In this document: piece after piece, positions 1 through 11,856 of the stretch
Layout: each line of letters starts with the position of its first letter
How positions within the stretch are numbered: position 1 is the first letter of the stretch
DNA from: Phorcus lineatus
Taxonomy: Eukaryota > Mollusca > Gastropoda > Trochida > Trochidae
Length of the DNA: 64,000 bases
Assembly (NCBI GenBank): GCA_921293015.1
Contig: OV121088.1
Span: 34,323,645-34,387,644 of the forward strand
Direction: 5' to 3'
The notes under the pieces: generated by a model
Told to the model about the DNA's origin: nothing
Databases searched by the model: none
What the model saw: the letters and a program-made list of their open reading frames with translations, nothing else
Position numbers and translations under genes: made by a program

Positions 1-95
1 TGTACATCACAATGTGTTCTATCGATTGAGCAAAACCAATTTTCAGTCAGATTTTTCGTTTGGGCTCCAGATTTGAGCTTAACCACTTACAAATA

Positions 96-110
96 CCCGA
101 TTTTGACCAA
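96..110 (-). other. CENP-B-box-like motif (8 of 9 core bases)
   Basis: On the minus strand this reads TTGGTCAAAATCGGG. The vertebrate CENP-B box core is TTCG-N4-A-N2-CGGG. All core bases match except the third (G instead of C). The motif occurs in every monomer carrying ACCCGA at this site; monomers carrying AGCCGA read CGGC at the end and match only 7 of 9. It overlaps the 18-bp dyad. A rough uniform-base estimate gives about a 4% chance of an 8/9 match somewhere on both strands of a 208-bp monomer, so coincidence is possible. Binding by any protein is inference. Confidence 0.35.
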
Positions 111-115
111 AATCG
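98..115. other. 18-bp dyad (inverted repeat with 2-base spacer) in each monomer
   Basis: CGATTTTG and CAAAATCG are perfect 8-base inverted arms around AC. The element lies in one of the least variable parts of the monomer and is intact in almost all copies. Exceptions are the copy at 46177-46385, where an extra base and a G to A change break the centre, one near 38591 (CAAATGCG), one near 41085 (GACCGAAATC) and one near 51283 (ATCAAGG). It could be a dimeric protein site or simply a fixed property of the founder sequence. Confidence 0.6.
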
Positions 116-135
116 CGGAAAAAGACTAAGTCGAA

Positions 136-147
136 AATATGCATATT
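136..147. other. 12-bp palindrome AATATGCATATT
   Basis: This is a perfect self-complementary 12-mer in the standard monomer. It is broken in two recurrent variants: GAATATT (for example near 5758, 10126 and 19278) and GCATACTG, which is common from about 26.97 kb rightward and very common in domain IV. A related ATGCATATT lies 39 bases downstream at 178-186. No function can be assigned. Confidence 0.6.
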
Positions 148-186
148 GTTGTACCGAGCACGATAACTTTCTTAATAATGCATATT
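139..186 (+). repeat. Internal 9-bp direct repeat ATGCATATT, 39 bases apart
   Basis: ATGCATATT occurs at monomer positions 139-147 and again at 178-186, with similar A+T-rich flanks. It is a possible trace of a shorter ancestral repeat inside the 208-bp unit. It recurs in most monomers except those with the GCATACTG or GAATATT variants. Confidence 0.55.
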
Positions 187-189
187 TCT

Positions 190-260
190 AAACCAAACTT
201 TTATCAAATGTACATCACAATGTGTTCTATCGATTGAGCCAAAACACATTTTCAGTCAGA
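190..260 (+). repeat. Internal imperfect direct repeat across the monomer junction
   Basis: In standard copies the segment at monomer positions 190-209 (AAACCAAACTTTCATCAAAT) resembles positions 33-52 of the next copy (AAACCAATTTTCAGTCAGAT). With one gap in each, about 11 of the last 13 aligned bases agree and the first six are identical. The two segments lie about 51 bases apart and flank the most variable part of the monomer. This may be an older duplication within the unit. Confidence 0.4.
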
Positions 261-417
261 TTTTTCGTTTGGGCTCCAGATTCGAGCTTAACCACTTACA
301 AATACCCGATTTTGACCAAAATCGCGGAAAAAGACTAAGTCGAAAATATGCATATTGTTGTACCGAGCACGATAACTTTCTTAATAATGCATATTTCTAA
401 ACCAAACTTTCATCAAA
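209..417 (+). repeat. Monomer with one-base insertion (209 bp)
   Basis: GAGCCAAAAC replaces GAGCAAAAC near 240, adding one C. This is the only such change at this site that I see. Confidence 0.85.
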
Positions 418-2913
418 TGTACATCATAATGTGTTCTATCGATTGAGCAAAACCAATTTTCAGTCAGATTTTTCGTTTGGGCTCCAGATTTGAGCTTAAC
501 CACTTACAAATACCCGATTTTGACCAAAATCGCGGAAAAAGACTAAGTCGAAAATATGCATATTGTTGTACCGAGCACGATAACTTTCTTAATAATGCAT
601 ATTTCCAAACAAAACTTTCATCAAATGTACATCACAATGTGTTCTATCGATTGAGCAAAACAAATTTTCAGTCAGATTTTTCGTTTGGGCTCCAGATTCG
701 AGCTTAACCACTTACAAATAGCCGATTTTGACCAAAATCGCGGAAAAAGACTAAGTCGAAAATATGCATATTGTTGTACCGAGCACGATAACTTTCTTAA
801 TAATGCATATTTTTAAACCAAACTTTCATCAAATGTACATCATAATGTGTTCTATCGATTGAGCAAAACCAATTTTCAGTCAGATTTTTCGTTTGGGCTC
901 CAGATTTGAGCTTAACCACTTACAAATACCCGATTTTGACCAAAATCGCGGAAAAAGACTAAGTCGAAAATATGCATATTGTTGTACCGAGCACGATAAC
1001 TTTCTTAATAATGCATATTTCTAAACCAAACTTTTATCAAATGTACATCACAATGTGTTCTATCGATTGAGCAAAACACATTTTCAGTCAGATTTTTCGT
1101 TTGGGCTCCAGATTCGAGCTTAACCACTTACAAATACCCGATTTTGACCAAAATCGCGGAAAAAGACTAAGTCGAAAATATGCATATTGTTGTACCGAGC
1201 ACGATAACTTTCTTAATAATGCATATTTCTAAACCAAACTTTCATCCAATGTACATCATAATGTGTTCTATCGATTGAGCAAAACCAATTTTCAGTCAGA
1301 TTTTTCGTTTGGGCTCCAGATTTGAGCTTAACCACTTACAAATACCCGATTTTGACCAAAATCGCGGAAAAAGACTAAGTCGAAAATATGCATATTGTTG
1401 TACCGAGCACGATAACTTTCTTAATAATGCATATTTCTAAACCAAACTTTTATCAAATGTACATCACAATGTGTTCTATCGATTGAGCAAAACACATTTT
1501 CAGTCAGATTTTTCGTTTGGGCTCCAGATTTGAGCTTAACCACTTACAAATACCCGATTTTGACCAAAATCGCGGAAAAAGACTAAGTCGAAAATATGCA
1601 TATTGTTGTACCGAGCACGATAACTTTCTTAATAATGCATATTTCTAAACCAAACTTTTATCAAATGTACATCACAATGTGTTCTATCGATTGAGCAAAA
1701 CACATTTTCAGTCAGATTTTTCGTTTGGGCTCCAGATTCGAGCTTAACCACTTACAAATACCCGATTTTGACCAAAATCGCGGAAAAAGACTAAGTCGAA
1801 AATATGCATATTGTTGTACCGAGCACGATAACTTTCTTAATAATGCATATTTCTAAACCAAACTTTCATCAAATGTACATCATAATGTGTTCTATCGATT
1901 GAGCAAAACCAATTTTCAGTCAGATTTTTCGTTTGGGCTCCAGATTTGAGCTTAACCACTTACAAATACCCGATTTTGACCAAAATCGCGGAAAAAGACT
2001 AAGTCGAAAATATGCATATTGTTGTACCGAGCACGATAACTTTCTTAATAATGCATATTTCTAAACCAAACTTTTATCAAATGTACATCACAATGTGTTC
2101 TATCGATTGAGCAAAACCAATTTTCAGTCAGATTTTTCGTTTGGGCTCCAGATTTGAGCTTAACCACTTACAAATAGCCGATTTTGACCAAAATCGCGGA
2201 AAAAGACTAAGTCGAAAATATGCATATTGTTGTACCGAGCACGATAACTTTCTTAATAATGCATATTTCTAAACCAAACTTTTATCAAATGTACATCACA
2301 ATGTGTTCTATCGATTGAGCAAAACACATTTTCAGTCAGATTTTTCGTTTGGGCTCCAGATTCGAGCTTAACCACTTACAAATACCCGATTTTGACCAAA
2401 ATCGCGGAAAAAGACTAAGTCGAAAATATGCATATTGTTGTACCGAGCACGATAACTTTCTTAATAATGCATATTTCTAAACCAAACTTTCATCAAATGT
2501 ACATCATAATGTGTTCTATCGATTGAGCAAAACCAATTTTCAGTCAGATTTTTCGTTTGGGCTCCAGATTTGAGCTTAACCACTTACAAATACCCGATTT
2601 TGACCAAAATCGCGGAAAAAGACTAAGTCGAAAATATGCATATTGTTGTACCGAGCACGATAACTTTCTTAATAATGCATATTTCTAAACCAAACTTTTA
2701 TCAAATGTACATCACAATGTGTTCTATCGATTGAGCAAAACACATTTTCAGTCAGATTTTTCGTTTGGGCTCCAGATTCGAGCTTAACCACTTACAAATA
2801 CCCGATTTTGACCAAAATCGCGGAAAAAGACTAAGTCGAAAATATGCATATTGTTGTACCGAGCACGATAACTTTCTTAATAATGCATATTTCTAAACCA
2901 AACTTTCATCAAA

Positions 2914-3952
2914 TGTACATCATAATGTGTTCTATCGATTGAGCAAAACCAATTTTCAGTCAGATTTTTCGTTTGGGCTCCAGATTTGAGCTTAACCACT
3001 TACAAATACCCGATTTTGACCAAAATCGCGGAAAAAGACTAAGTCGAAAATATGCATATTGTTGTACCGAGCACGATAACTTTCTTAATAATGCATATTT
3101 CTAAACCAAACTTTTATCAAATGTACATCACAATGTGTTCTATCGATTGAGCAAAACAAATTTTCAGTCAGATTTTTCGTTTGGGCTCCAGATTCGAGCT
3201 TAACCATTACAAATAGCCGATTTTGACCAAAATCGCGAAAAAAGACTAAGTCGAAAATATGCATATTGTTGTACCGAGCACGATAACTTTCTTAATAATG
3301 CATATTTCTAAACCAAACTTTTATCAAATGTACATCACAATGTGTTCTATCGATTGAGCAAAACACATTTTCAGTCAGATTTTTCGTTTGGGCTCCAGAT
3401 TCGAGCTTAACCACTTACAAATACCCGATTTTGACCAAAATCGCGGAAAAAGACTAAGTCGAAAATATGCATATTGTTGTACCGAGCACGATAACTTTCT
3501 TAATAATGCATATTTCTAAACCAAACTTTCATCAAATGTACATCATAATGTGTTCTATCGATTGAGCAAAACCAATTTTCAGTCAGATTTTTCGTTTGGG
3601 CTCCAGATTTGAGCTTAACCACTTACAAATACCCGATTTTGACCAAAATCGCGGAAAAAGACTAAGTCGAAAATATGCATATTGTTGTACCGAGCACGAT
3701 AACTTTCTTAATAATGCATATTTCTAAACCAAACTTTTATCAAATGTACATCACAATGTGTTCTATCGATTGAGCAAAACACATTTTCAGTCAGATTTTT
3801 CGTTTGGGCTCCAGATTCGAGCTTAACCACTTACAAATACCCGATTTTGACCAAAATCGCGGAAAAAGACTAAGTCGAAAATATGCATATTGTTGTACCG
3901 AGCACGATAACTTTCTTAATAATGCATATTTCTAAACCAAACTTTCATCAAA
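2914..3952 (+). repeat. Five-monomer block present only in copy A
   Basis: This block has four dimer-type monomers and one ACAAAT/AGCCGA monomer (3122-3328) with a one-base deletion. It has no counterpart at the junction 8320/8321 in copy B. Either B lost it or A gained it; alternating dimer flanks on both sides make unequal exchange easy. Confidence 0.65.
3122..3328 (+). repeat. Monomer with one-base deletion (207 bp)
   Basis: TAACCATTAC replaces TAACCACTTAC near 3206, and CGCGAAAAAAG replaces CGCGGAAAAAG (a G to A change) near 3237. It is private to this copy. Confidence 0.85.
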
Positions 3953-5200
3953 TGTACATCATAATGTGTTCTATCGATTGAGCAAAACCAATTTTCAGTC
4001 AGATTTTTCGTTTGGGCTCCAGATTTGAGCTTAACCACTTACAAATACCCGATTTTGACCAAAATCGCGGAAAAAGACTAAGTCGAAAATATGCATATTG
4101 TTGTACCGAGCACGATAACTTTCTTAATAATGCATATTTCCAAACAAAACTTTCATCAAATGTACATCACAATGTGTTCTATCGATTGAGCAAAACAAAT
4201 TTTCAGTCAGATTTTTCGTTTGGGCTCCAGATTCGAGCTTAACCACTTACAAATAGCCGATTTTGACCAAAATCGCGGAAAAAGACTAAGTCGAAAATAT
4301 GCATATTGTTGTACCGAGCACGATAACTTTCTTAATAATGCATATTTCTAAACCAAACTTTCATCAAATGTACATCATAATGTGTTCTATCGATTGAGCA
4401 AAACCAATTTTCAGTCAGATTTTTCGTTTGGGCTCCAGATTTGAGCTTAACCACTTACAAATACCCGATTTTGACCAAAATCGCGGAAAAAGACTAAGTC
4501 GAAAATATGCATATTGTTGTACCGAGCACGATAACTTTCTTAATAATGCATATTTCTAAACCAAACTTTTATCAAATGTACATCACAATGTGTTCTATCG
4601 ATTGAGCAAAACACATTTTCAGTCAGATTTTTCGTTTGGGCTCCAGATTCGAGCTTAACCACTTACAAATACCCGATTTTGACCAAAATCGCGGAAAAAG
4701 ACTAAGTCGAAAATATGCATATTGTTGTACCGAGCACGATAACTTTCTTAATAATGCATATTTCTAAACCAAACTTTCATCAAATGTACATCATAATGTG
4801 TTCTATCGATTGAGCAAAACCAATTTTCAGTCAGATTTTTCGTTTGGGCTCCAGATTTGAGCTTAACCACTTACAAATACCCGATTTTGACCAAAATCGC
4901 GGAAAAAGACTAAGTCGAAAATATGCATATTGTTGTACCGAGCACGATAACTTTCTTAATAATGCATATTTCCAAACAAAACTTTCATCAAATGTACATC
5001 ACAATGTGTTCTATCGATTGAGCAAAACAAATTTTCAGTCAGATTTTTCGTTTGGGCTCCAGATTCGAGCTTAACCACTTACAAATAGCCGATTTTGACC
5101 AAAATCGCGGAAAAAGACTAAGTCGAAAATATGCATATTGTTGTACCGAGCACGATAACTTTCTTAATAATGCATATTTCTAAACCAAACTTTCATCAAA

Positions 5201-6032
5201 TGTACATCACAATGTGTCCTAATAATTAAGCAAAACATATTTTCAGTCAGATTTTTCGTTTGGGCTCCAGATTCGAGCTTAACCACTTACAAATAGCCGA
5301 TTTTGACCAAAATCGCGGAAAAAGACTAAGTCGAAAATATGCATATTGTTGTACCGAGCACGATAACTTTCTTAATAATGCATATTTCTAAACCAAACTT
5401 TCATCAAATGTACATCACAGTGTGTTCTATCGATTGAGCAAAACCAATTTTCAGTCAGATTTTTCGTTTGGGCTCCAGATTCGAGCTTAACCACTTACAA
5501 ATACCCGATTTTGACCAAAATCGCGGAAAAAGACTAAGTCGAAAATATGCATATTGTTGTACCGAGCACGATAACTTTCTTAATAATGCATATTTCTAAA
5601 CCAAACTTTCATCAAATGTACATCACCATGTGTTCTATCGATTGAGCAAAACACATTTTCAGTCAGATTTTTCGTTTGGGCTCCAGATTCGAGCTTAACC
5701 ACTTACAAATACCCGATTTTGACCAAAATCGCGGAAAAAGACTAAGTCGAAAATATGAATATTGTTGTACCGAGCACGATAACTTTCTTAATAATGCATA
5801 TTTCTAAACCAAACTTTCATCAAATGTACATCACAGTGTGTTCTATCGATTGAGCAAAACAAATTTTCAGTCAGATTTTTTGTTTGGGCTCCAGATTTGA
5901 GCTTAACCACTTACAAATACCCGATTTTGACCAAAATCGCGGAAAAAGACTAAGTCGAAAATATGCATATTGTTGTACCGAGCACGATAACTTTCTTAAT
6001 AATGCATATTTCCAAACAAAACTTTCATCAAA
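5201..6032 (+). repeat. 832-bp quartet, first occurrence
   Basis: This is an ordered set of four variant monomers: TCCTAATAATT/ACATAT; CAGTG/ACCAAT; CACCATG/ACACAT with GAATATT; CAGTG/ACAAAT with TTTTTTG in place of TTTTTCG and CCAAACAAAAC. The same order recurs at 9569-10400 and 11025-11856, with shortened forms at 12481-12896 and 13313-13936. Confidence 0.75.
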
Positions 6033-6240
6033 TGTACATCACAATGTGTTCTATCGATTGAGCAAAACAAATTTTCAGTCAGATTTTTCGTTTGGGCTCC
6101 AGATTCGAGCTTAACCACTTACAAATAGCCGATTTTGACCAAAATCGCGGAAAAAGACTAAGTCGAAAATATGCATATTGTTGTACCGAGCACGATAACT
6201 TTCTTAATAATGCATATTTCTAAACCAAACTTTCATCAAA

Positions 6241-9200
6241 TGTACATCATAATGTGTTCTATCGATTGAGCAAAACCAATTTTCAGTCAGATTTTTCGTT
6301 TGGGCTCCAGATTTGAGCTTAACCACTTACAAATACCCGATTTTGACCAAAATCGCGGAAAAAGACTAAGTCGAAAATATGCATATTGTTGTACCGAGCA
6401 CGATAACTTTCTTAATAATGCATATTTCTAAACCAAACTTTTATCAAATGTACATCACAATGTGTTCTATCGATTGAGCAAAACACATTTTCAGTCAGAT
6501 TTTTCGTTTGGGCTCCAGATTCGAGCTTAACCACTTACAAATACCCGATTTTGACCAAAATCGCGGAAAAAGACTAAGTCGAAAATATGCATATTGTTGT
6601 ACCGAGCACGATAACTTTCTTAATAATGCATATTTCTAAACCAAACTTTCATCAAATGTACATCATAATGTGTTCTATCGATTGAGCAAAACCAATTTTC
6701 AGTCAGATTTTTCGTTTGGGCTCCAGATTTGAGCTTAACCACTTACAAATACCCGATTTTGACCAAAATCGCGGAAAAAGACTAAGTCGAAAATATGCAT
6801 ATTGTTGTACCGAGCACGATAACTTTCTTAATAATGCATATTTCTAAACCAAACTTTTATCAAATGTACATCACAATGTGTTCTATCGATTGAGCAAAAC
6901 ACATTTTCAGTCAGATTTTTCGTTTGGGCTCCAGATTTGAGCTTAACCACTTACAAATACCCGATTTTGACCAAAATCGCGGAAAAAGACTAAGTCGAAA
7001 ATATGCATATTGTTGTACCGAGCACGATAACTTTCTTAATAATGCATATTTCTAAACCAAACTTTTATCAAATGTACATCACAATGTGTTCTATCGATTG
7101 AGCAAAACACATTTTCAGTCAGATTTTTCGTTTGGGCTCCAGATTCGAGCTTAACCACTTACAAATACCCGATTTTGACCAAAATCGCGGAAAAAGACTA
7201 AGTCGAAAATATGCATATTGTTGTACCGAGCACGATAACTTTCTTAATAATGCATATTTCTAAACCAAACTTTCATCAAATGTACATCATAATGTGTTCT
7301 ATCGATTGAGCAAAACCAATTTTCAGTCAGATTTTTCGTTTGGGCTCCAGATTTGAGCTTAACCACTTACAAATACCCGATTTTGACCAAAATCGCGGAA
7401 AAAGACTAAGTCGAAAATATGCATATTGTTGTACCGAGCACGATAACTTTCTTAATAATGCATATTTCTAAACCAAACTTTTATCAAATGTACATCACAA
7501 TGTGTTCTATCGATTGAGCAAAACCAATTTTCAGTCAGATTTTTCGTTTGGGCTCCAGATTTGAGCTTAACCACTTACAAATACCCGATTTTGACCAAAA
7601 TCGCGGAAAAAGACTAAGTCGAAAATATGCATATTGTTGTACCGAGCACGATAACTTTCTTAATAATGCATATTTCTAAACCAAACTTTTATCAAATGTA
7701 CATCACAATGTGTTCTATCGATTGAGCAAAACACATTTTCAGTCAGATTTTTCGTTTGGGCTCCAGATTCGAGCTTAACCACTTACAAATACCCGATTTT
7801 GACCAAAATCGCGGAAAAAGACTAAGTCGAAAATATGCATATTGTTGTACCGAGCACGATAACTTTCTTAATAATGCATATTTCTAAACCAAACTTTCAT
7901 CAAATGTACATCATAATGTGTTCTATCGATTGAGCAAAACCAATTTTCAGTCAGATTTTTCGTTTGGGCTCCAGATTTGAGCTTAACCACTTACAAATAC
8001 CCGATTTTGACCAAAATCGCGGAAAAAGACTAAGTCGAAAATATGCATATTGTTGTACCGAGCACGATAACTTTCTTAATAATGCATATTTCTAAACCAA
8101 ACTTTTATCAAATGTACATCACAATGTGTTCTATCGATTGAGCAAAACACATTTTCAGTCAGATTTTTCGTTTGGGCTCCAGATTCGAGCTTAACCACTT
8201 ACAAATACCCGATTTTGACCAAAATCGCGGAAAAAGACTAAGTCGAAAATATGCATATTGTTGTACCGAGCACGATAACTTTCTTAATAATGCATATTTC
8301 TAAACCAAACTTTCATCAAATGTACATCATAATGTGTTCTATCGATTGAGCAAAACCAATTTTCAGTCAGATTTTTCGTTTGGGCTCCAGATTTGAGCTT
8401 AACCACTTACAAATACCCGATTTTGACCAAAATCGCGGAAAAAGACTAAGTCGAAAATATGCATATTGTTGTACCGAGCACGATAACTTTCTTAATAATG
8501 CATATTTCCAAACAAAACTTTCATCAAATGTACATCACAATGTGTTCTATCGATTGAGCAAAACAAATTTTCAGTCAGATTTTTCGTTTGGGCTCCAGAT
8601 TCGAGCTTAACCACTTACAAATAGCCGATTTTGACCAAAATCGCGGAAAAAGACTAAGTCGAAAATATGCATATTGTTGTACCGAGCACGATAACTTTCT
8701 TAATAATGCATATTTCTAAACCAAACTTTCATCAAATGTACATCATAATGTGTTCTATCGATTGAGCAAAACCAATTTTCAGTCAGATTTTTCGTTTGGG
8801 CTCCAGATTTGAGCTTAACCACTTACAAATACCCGATTTTGACCAAAATCGCGGAAAAAGACTAAGTCGAAAATATGCATATTGTTGTACCGAGCACGAT
8901 AACTTTCTTAATAATGCATATTTCTAAACCAAACTTTTATCAAATGTACATCACAATGTGTTCTATCGATTGAGCAAAACACATTTTCAGTCAGATTTTT
9001 CGTTTGGGCTCCAGATTCGAGCTTAACCACTTACAAATACCCGATTTTGACCAAAATCGCGGAAAAAGACTAAGTCGAAAATATGCATATTGTTGTACCG
9101 AGCACGATAACTTTCTTAATAATGCATATTTCTAAACCAAACTTTCATCAAATGTACATCATAATGTGTTCTATCGATTGAGCAAAACCAATTTTCAGTC

Positions 9201-10608
9201 AGATTTTTCGTTTGGGCTCCAGATTTGAGCTTAACCACTTACAAATACCCGATTTTGACCAAAATCGCGGAAAAAGACTAAGTCGAAAATATGCATATTG
9301 TTGTACCGAGCACGATAACTTTCTTAATAATGCATATTTCCAAACAAAACTTTCATCAAATGTACATCACAATGTGTTCTATCGATTGAGCAAAACAAAT
9401 TTTCAGTCAGATTTTTCGTTTGGGCTCCAGATTCGAGCTTAACCACTTACAAATAGCCGATTTTGACCAAAATCGCGGAAAAAGACTAAGTCGAAAATAT
9501 GCATATTGTTGTACCGAGCACGATAACTTTCTTAATAATGCATATTTCTAAACCAAACTTTCATCAAATGTACATCACAATGTGTCCTAATAATTAAGCA
9601 AAACATATTTTCAGTCAGATTTTTCGTTTGGGCTCCAGATTCGAGCTTAACCACTTACAAATAGCCGATTTTGACCAAAATCGCGGAAAAAGACTAAGTC
9701 GAAAATATGCATATTGTTGTACCGAGCACGATAACTTTCTTAATAATGCATATTTCTAAACCAAACTTTCATCAAATGTACATCACAGTGTGTTCTATCG
9801 ATTGAGCAAAACCAATTTTCAGTCAGATTTTTCGTTTGGGCTCCAGATTCGAGCTTAACCACTTACAAATACCCGATTTTGACCAAAATCGCGGAAAAAG
9901 ACTAAGTCGAAAATATGCATATTGTTGTACCGAGCACGATAACTTTCTTAATAATGCATATTTCTAAACCAAACTTTCATCAAATGTACATCACCATGTG
10001 TTCTATCGATTGAGCAAAACACATTTTCAGTCAGATTTTTCGTTTGGGCTCCAGATTCGAGCTTAACCACTTACAAATACCCGATTTTGACCAAAATCGC
10101 GGAAAAAGACTAAGTCGAAAATATGAATATTGTTGTACCGAGCACGATAACTTTCTTAATAATGCATATTTCTAAACCAAACTTTCATCAAATGTACATC
10201 ACAGTGTGTTCTATCGATTGAGCAAAACAAATTTTCAGTCAGATTTTTTGTTTGGGCTCCAGATTTGAGCTTAACCACTTACAAATACCCGATTTTGACC
10301 AAAATCGCGGAAAAAGACTAAGTCGAAAATATGCATATTGTTGTACCGAGCACGATAACTTTCTTAATAATGCATATTTCCAAACAAAACTTTCATCAAA
10401 TGTACATCACAATGTGTTCTATCGATTGAGCAAAACAAATTTTCAGTCAGATTTTTCGTTTGGGCTCCAGATTCGAGCTTAACCACTTACAAATAGCCGA
10501 TTTTGACCAAAATCGCGGAAAAAGACTAAGTCGAAAATATGCATATTGTTGTACCGAGCACGATAACTTTCTTAATAATGCATATTTCTAAACCAAACTT
10601 TTATCAAA
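6241..10608 (+). repeat. 26-monomer unit, copy B, lacking five monomers
   Basis: This directly follows copy A and matches it in variant order, except that the counterparts of 2914-3952 are absent, leaving 21 monomers (4,368 bp). Differences include CCC instead of GCC at the monomer starting 7489 and CTTTTATC instead of CTTTCATC at the final monomer. A tandem duplication of 26 monomers followed by unequal exchange that removed exactly five is the simplest reading. Confidence 0.75.
9569..10400 (+). repeat. 832-bp quartet, second occurrence
   Basis: This has the same four variants in the same order as 5201-6032, at 4,368 bases distance, as part of the copy A/B duplication. Confidence 0.75.
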
Positions 10609-11024
10609 TGTACATCACCATGTGTTCTATCGATTGAGCAAAACACATTTTCAGTCAGATTTTTCGTTTGGGCTCCAGATTCGAGCTTAACCACTTACAA
10701 ATAGCCGATTTTGACCAAAATCGCGGAAAAAGACTAAGTCGAAAATATGCATATTGTTGTACCGAGCACGATAACTTTCTTAATAATGCATATTTCCAAA
10801 CAAAACTTTCATCAAATGTACATCACAATGTGTTCTATCGATTGAGCAAAACAAATTTTCAGTCAGATTTTTCGTTTGGGCTCCAGATTCGAGCTTAACC
10901 ACTTACAAATAGCCGATTTTGACCAAAATCGCGGAAAAAGACTAAGTCGAAAATATGCATATTGTTGTACCGAGCACGATAACTTTCTTAATAATGCATA
11001 TTTCTAAACCAAACTTTCATCAAA

Positions 11025-11856
11025 TGTACATCACAATGTGTCCTAATAATTAAGCAAAACATATTTTCAGTCAGATTTTTCGTTTGGGCTCCAGATTCGA
11101 GCTTAACCACTTACAAATAGCCGATTTTGACCAAAATCGCGGAAAAAGACTAAGTCGAAAATATGCATATTGTTGTACCGAGCACGATAACTTTCTTAAT
11201 AATGCATATTTCTAAACCAAACTTTCATCAAATGTACATCACAGTGTGTTCTATCGATTGAGCAAAACCAATTTTCAGTCAGATTTTTCGTTTGGGCTCC
11301 AGATTCGAGCTTAACCACTTACAAATACCCGATTTTGACCAAAATCGCGGAAAAAGACTAAGTCGAAAATATGCATATTGTTGTACCGAGCACGATAACT
11401 TTCTTAATAATGCATATTTCTAAACCAAACTTTCATCAAATGTACATCACCATGTGTTCTATCGATTGAGCAAAACACATTTTCAGTCAGATTTTTCGTT
11501 TGGGCTCCAGATTCGAGCTTAACCACTTACAAATACCCGATTTTGACCAAAATCGCGGAAAAAGACTAAGTCGAAAATATGAATATTGTTGTACCGAGCA
11601 CGATAACTTTCTTAATAATGCATATTTCTAAACCAAACTTTCATCAAATGTACATCACAGTGTGTTCTATCGATTGAGCAAAACAAATTTTCAGTCAGAT
11701 TTTTTGTTTGGGCTCCAGATTTGAGCTTAACCACTTACAAATACCCGATTTTGACCAAAATCGCGGAAAAAGACTAAGTCGAAAATATGCATATTGTTGT
11801 ACCGAGCACGATAACTTTCTTAATAATGCATATTTCTAAACCAAACTTTTATCAAA
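11025..11856 (+). repeat. 832-bp quartet, third occurrence
   Basis: This lies 1,456 bases (7 monomers) after the second occurrence and has the same order of variants. Its last monomer ends TCTAAACC...CTTTTATC instead of CCAAACAAAAC, so its right end was exchanged with another type. Confidence 0.7.

Larger units (their letters stand above)
1..208 (+). repeat. Representative satellite monomer with internal map
   Basis: Monomer coordinates used throughout count from TGTACA. Landmarks are TGTACA at 1-6, ATCGAT at 21-26, T-run at 52-56, GGGCTCC at 62-68, dyad CGATTTTG-AC-CAAAATCG at 98-115, CGCGG at 114-118, palindrome AATATGCATATT at 136-147, and a second ATGCATATT at 178-186. Composition is 41 C and 30 G in 208. 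Variable sites cluster at about 9-44 and 187-203, plus single sites near 75 (TTG/TCG), 97 (CCC/GCC), 142-146 and 167. Stretches 58-74, 76-95, 98-140 and 148-165 are almost invariant. 208 is not a multiple of three, so no reading frame continues from copy to copy. Confidence 0.97.
834..6240 (+). repeat. 26-monomer unit, copy A
   Basis: The variant order of 834-2913 (10 monomers) recurs at 6241-8320, and that of 3953-6240 (11 monomers) recurs at 8321-10608. Copy A holds five extra monomers between these parts (2914-3952). Its right part includes a quartet with TCCTAATAATT, CAGTG, CACCATG/GAATATT and CAGTG/TTTTTTG. Copy A carries a one-base deletion near 3206. Confidence 0.8.

Noticed and set aside
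41-58. Hammerhead-type ribozyme, as found in some satellites
   Set aside because: The minus strand has CTGACTGAAAA, which resembles the CUGANGA...GAAA core but has an extra base and lacks the supporting stems and cleavage triplet that I could place.
1-208. Identity with a known satellite such as the Drosophila 1.688 family
   Set aside because: Short A+T-rich phrases look loosely alike, but I cannot align them over a meaningful length from the sequence alone. A search of satellite databases with the 208-bp consensus would decide it.
477-707. Open frame of 76 codons, with over 80 near-identical copies across the window on the plus strand
   Set aside because: It begins at TTG, not ATG. It is open only where CTAAACC is changed to CCAAACA or CTACACC (or similar), runs one monomer plus 23 bases, and ends at the next copy's TAA. 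208 is not divisible by three, so no frame is shared between copies, and variation shows no codon pattern. It is a by-product of the satellite.
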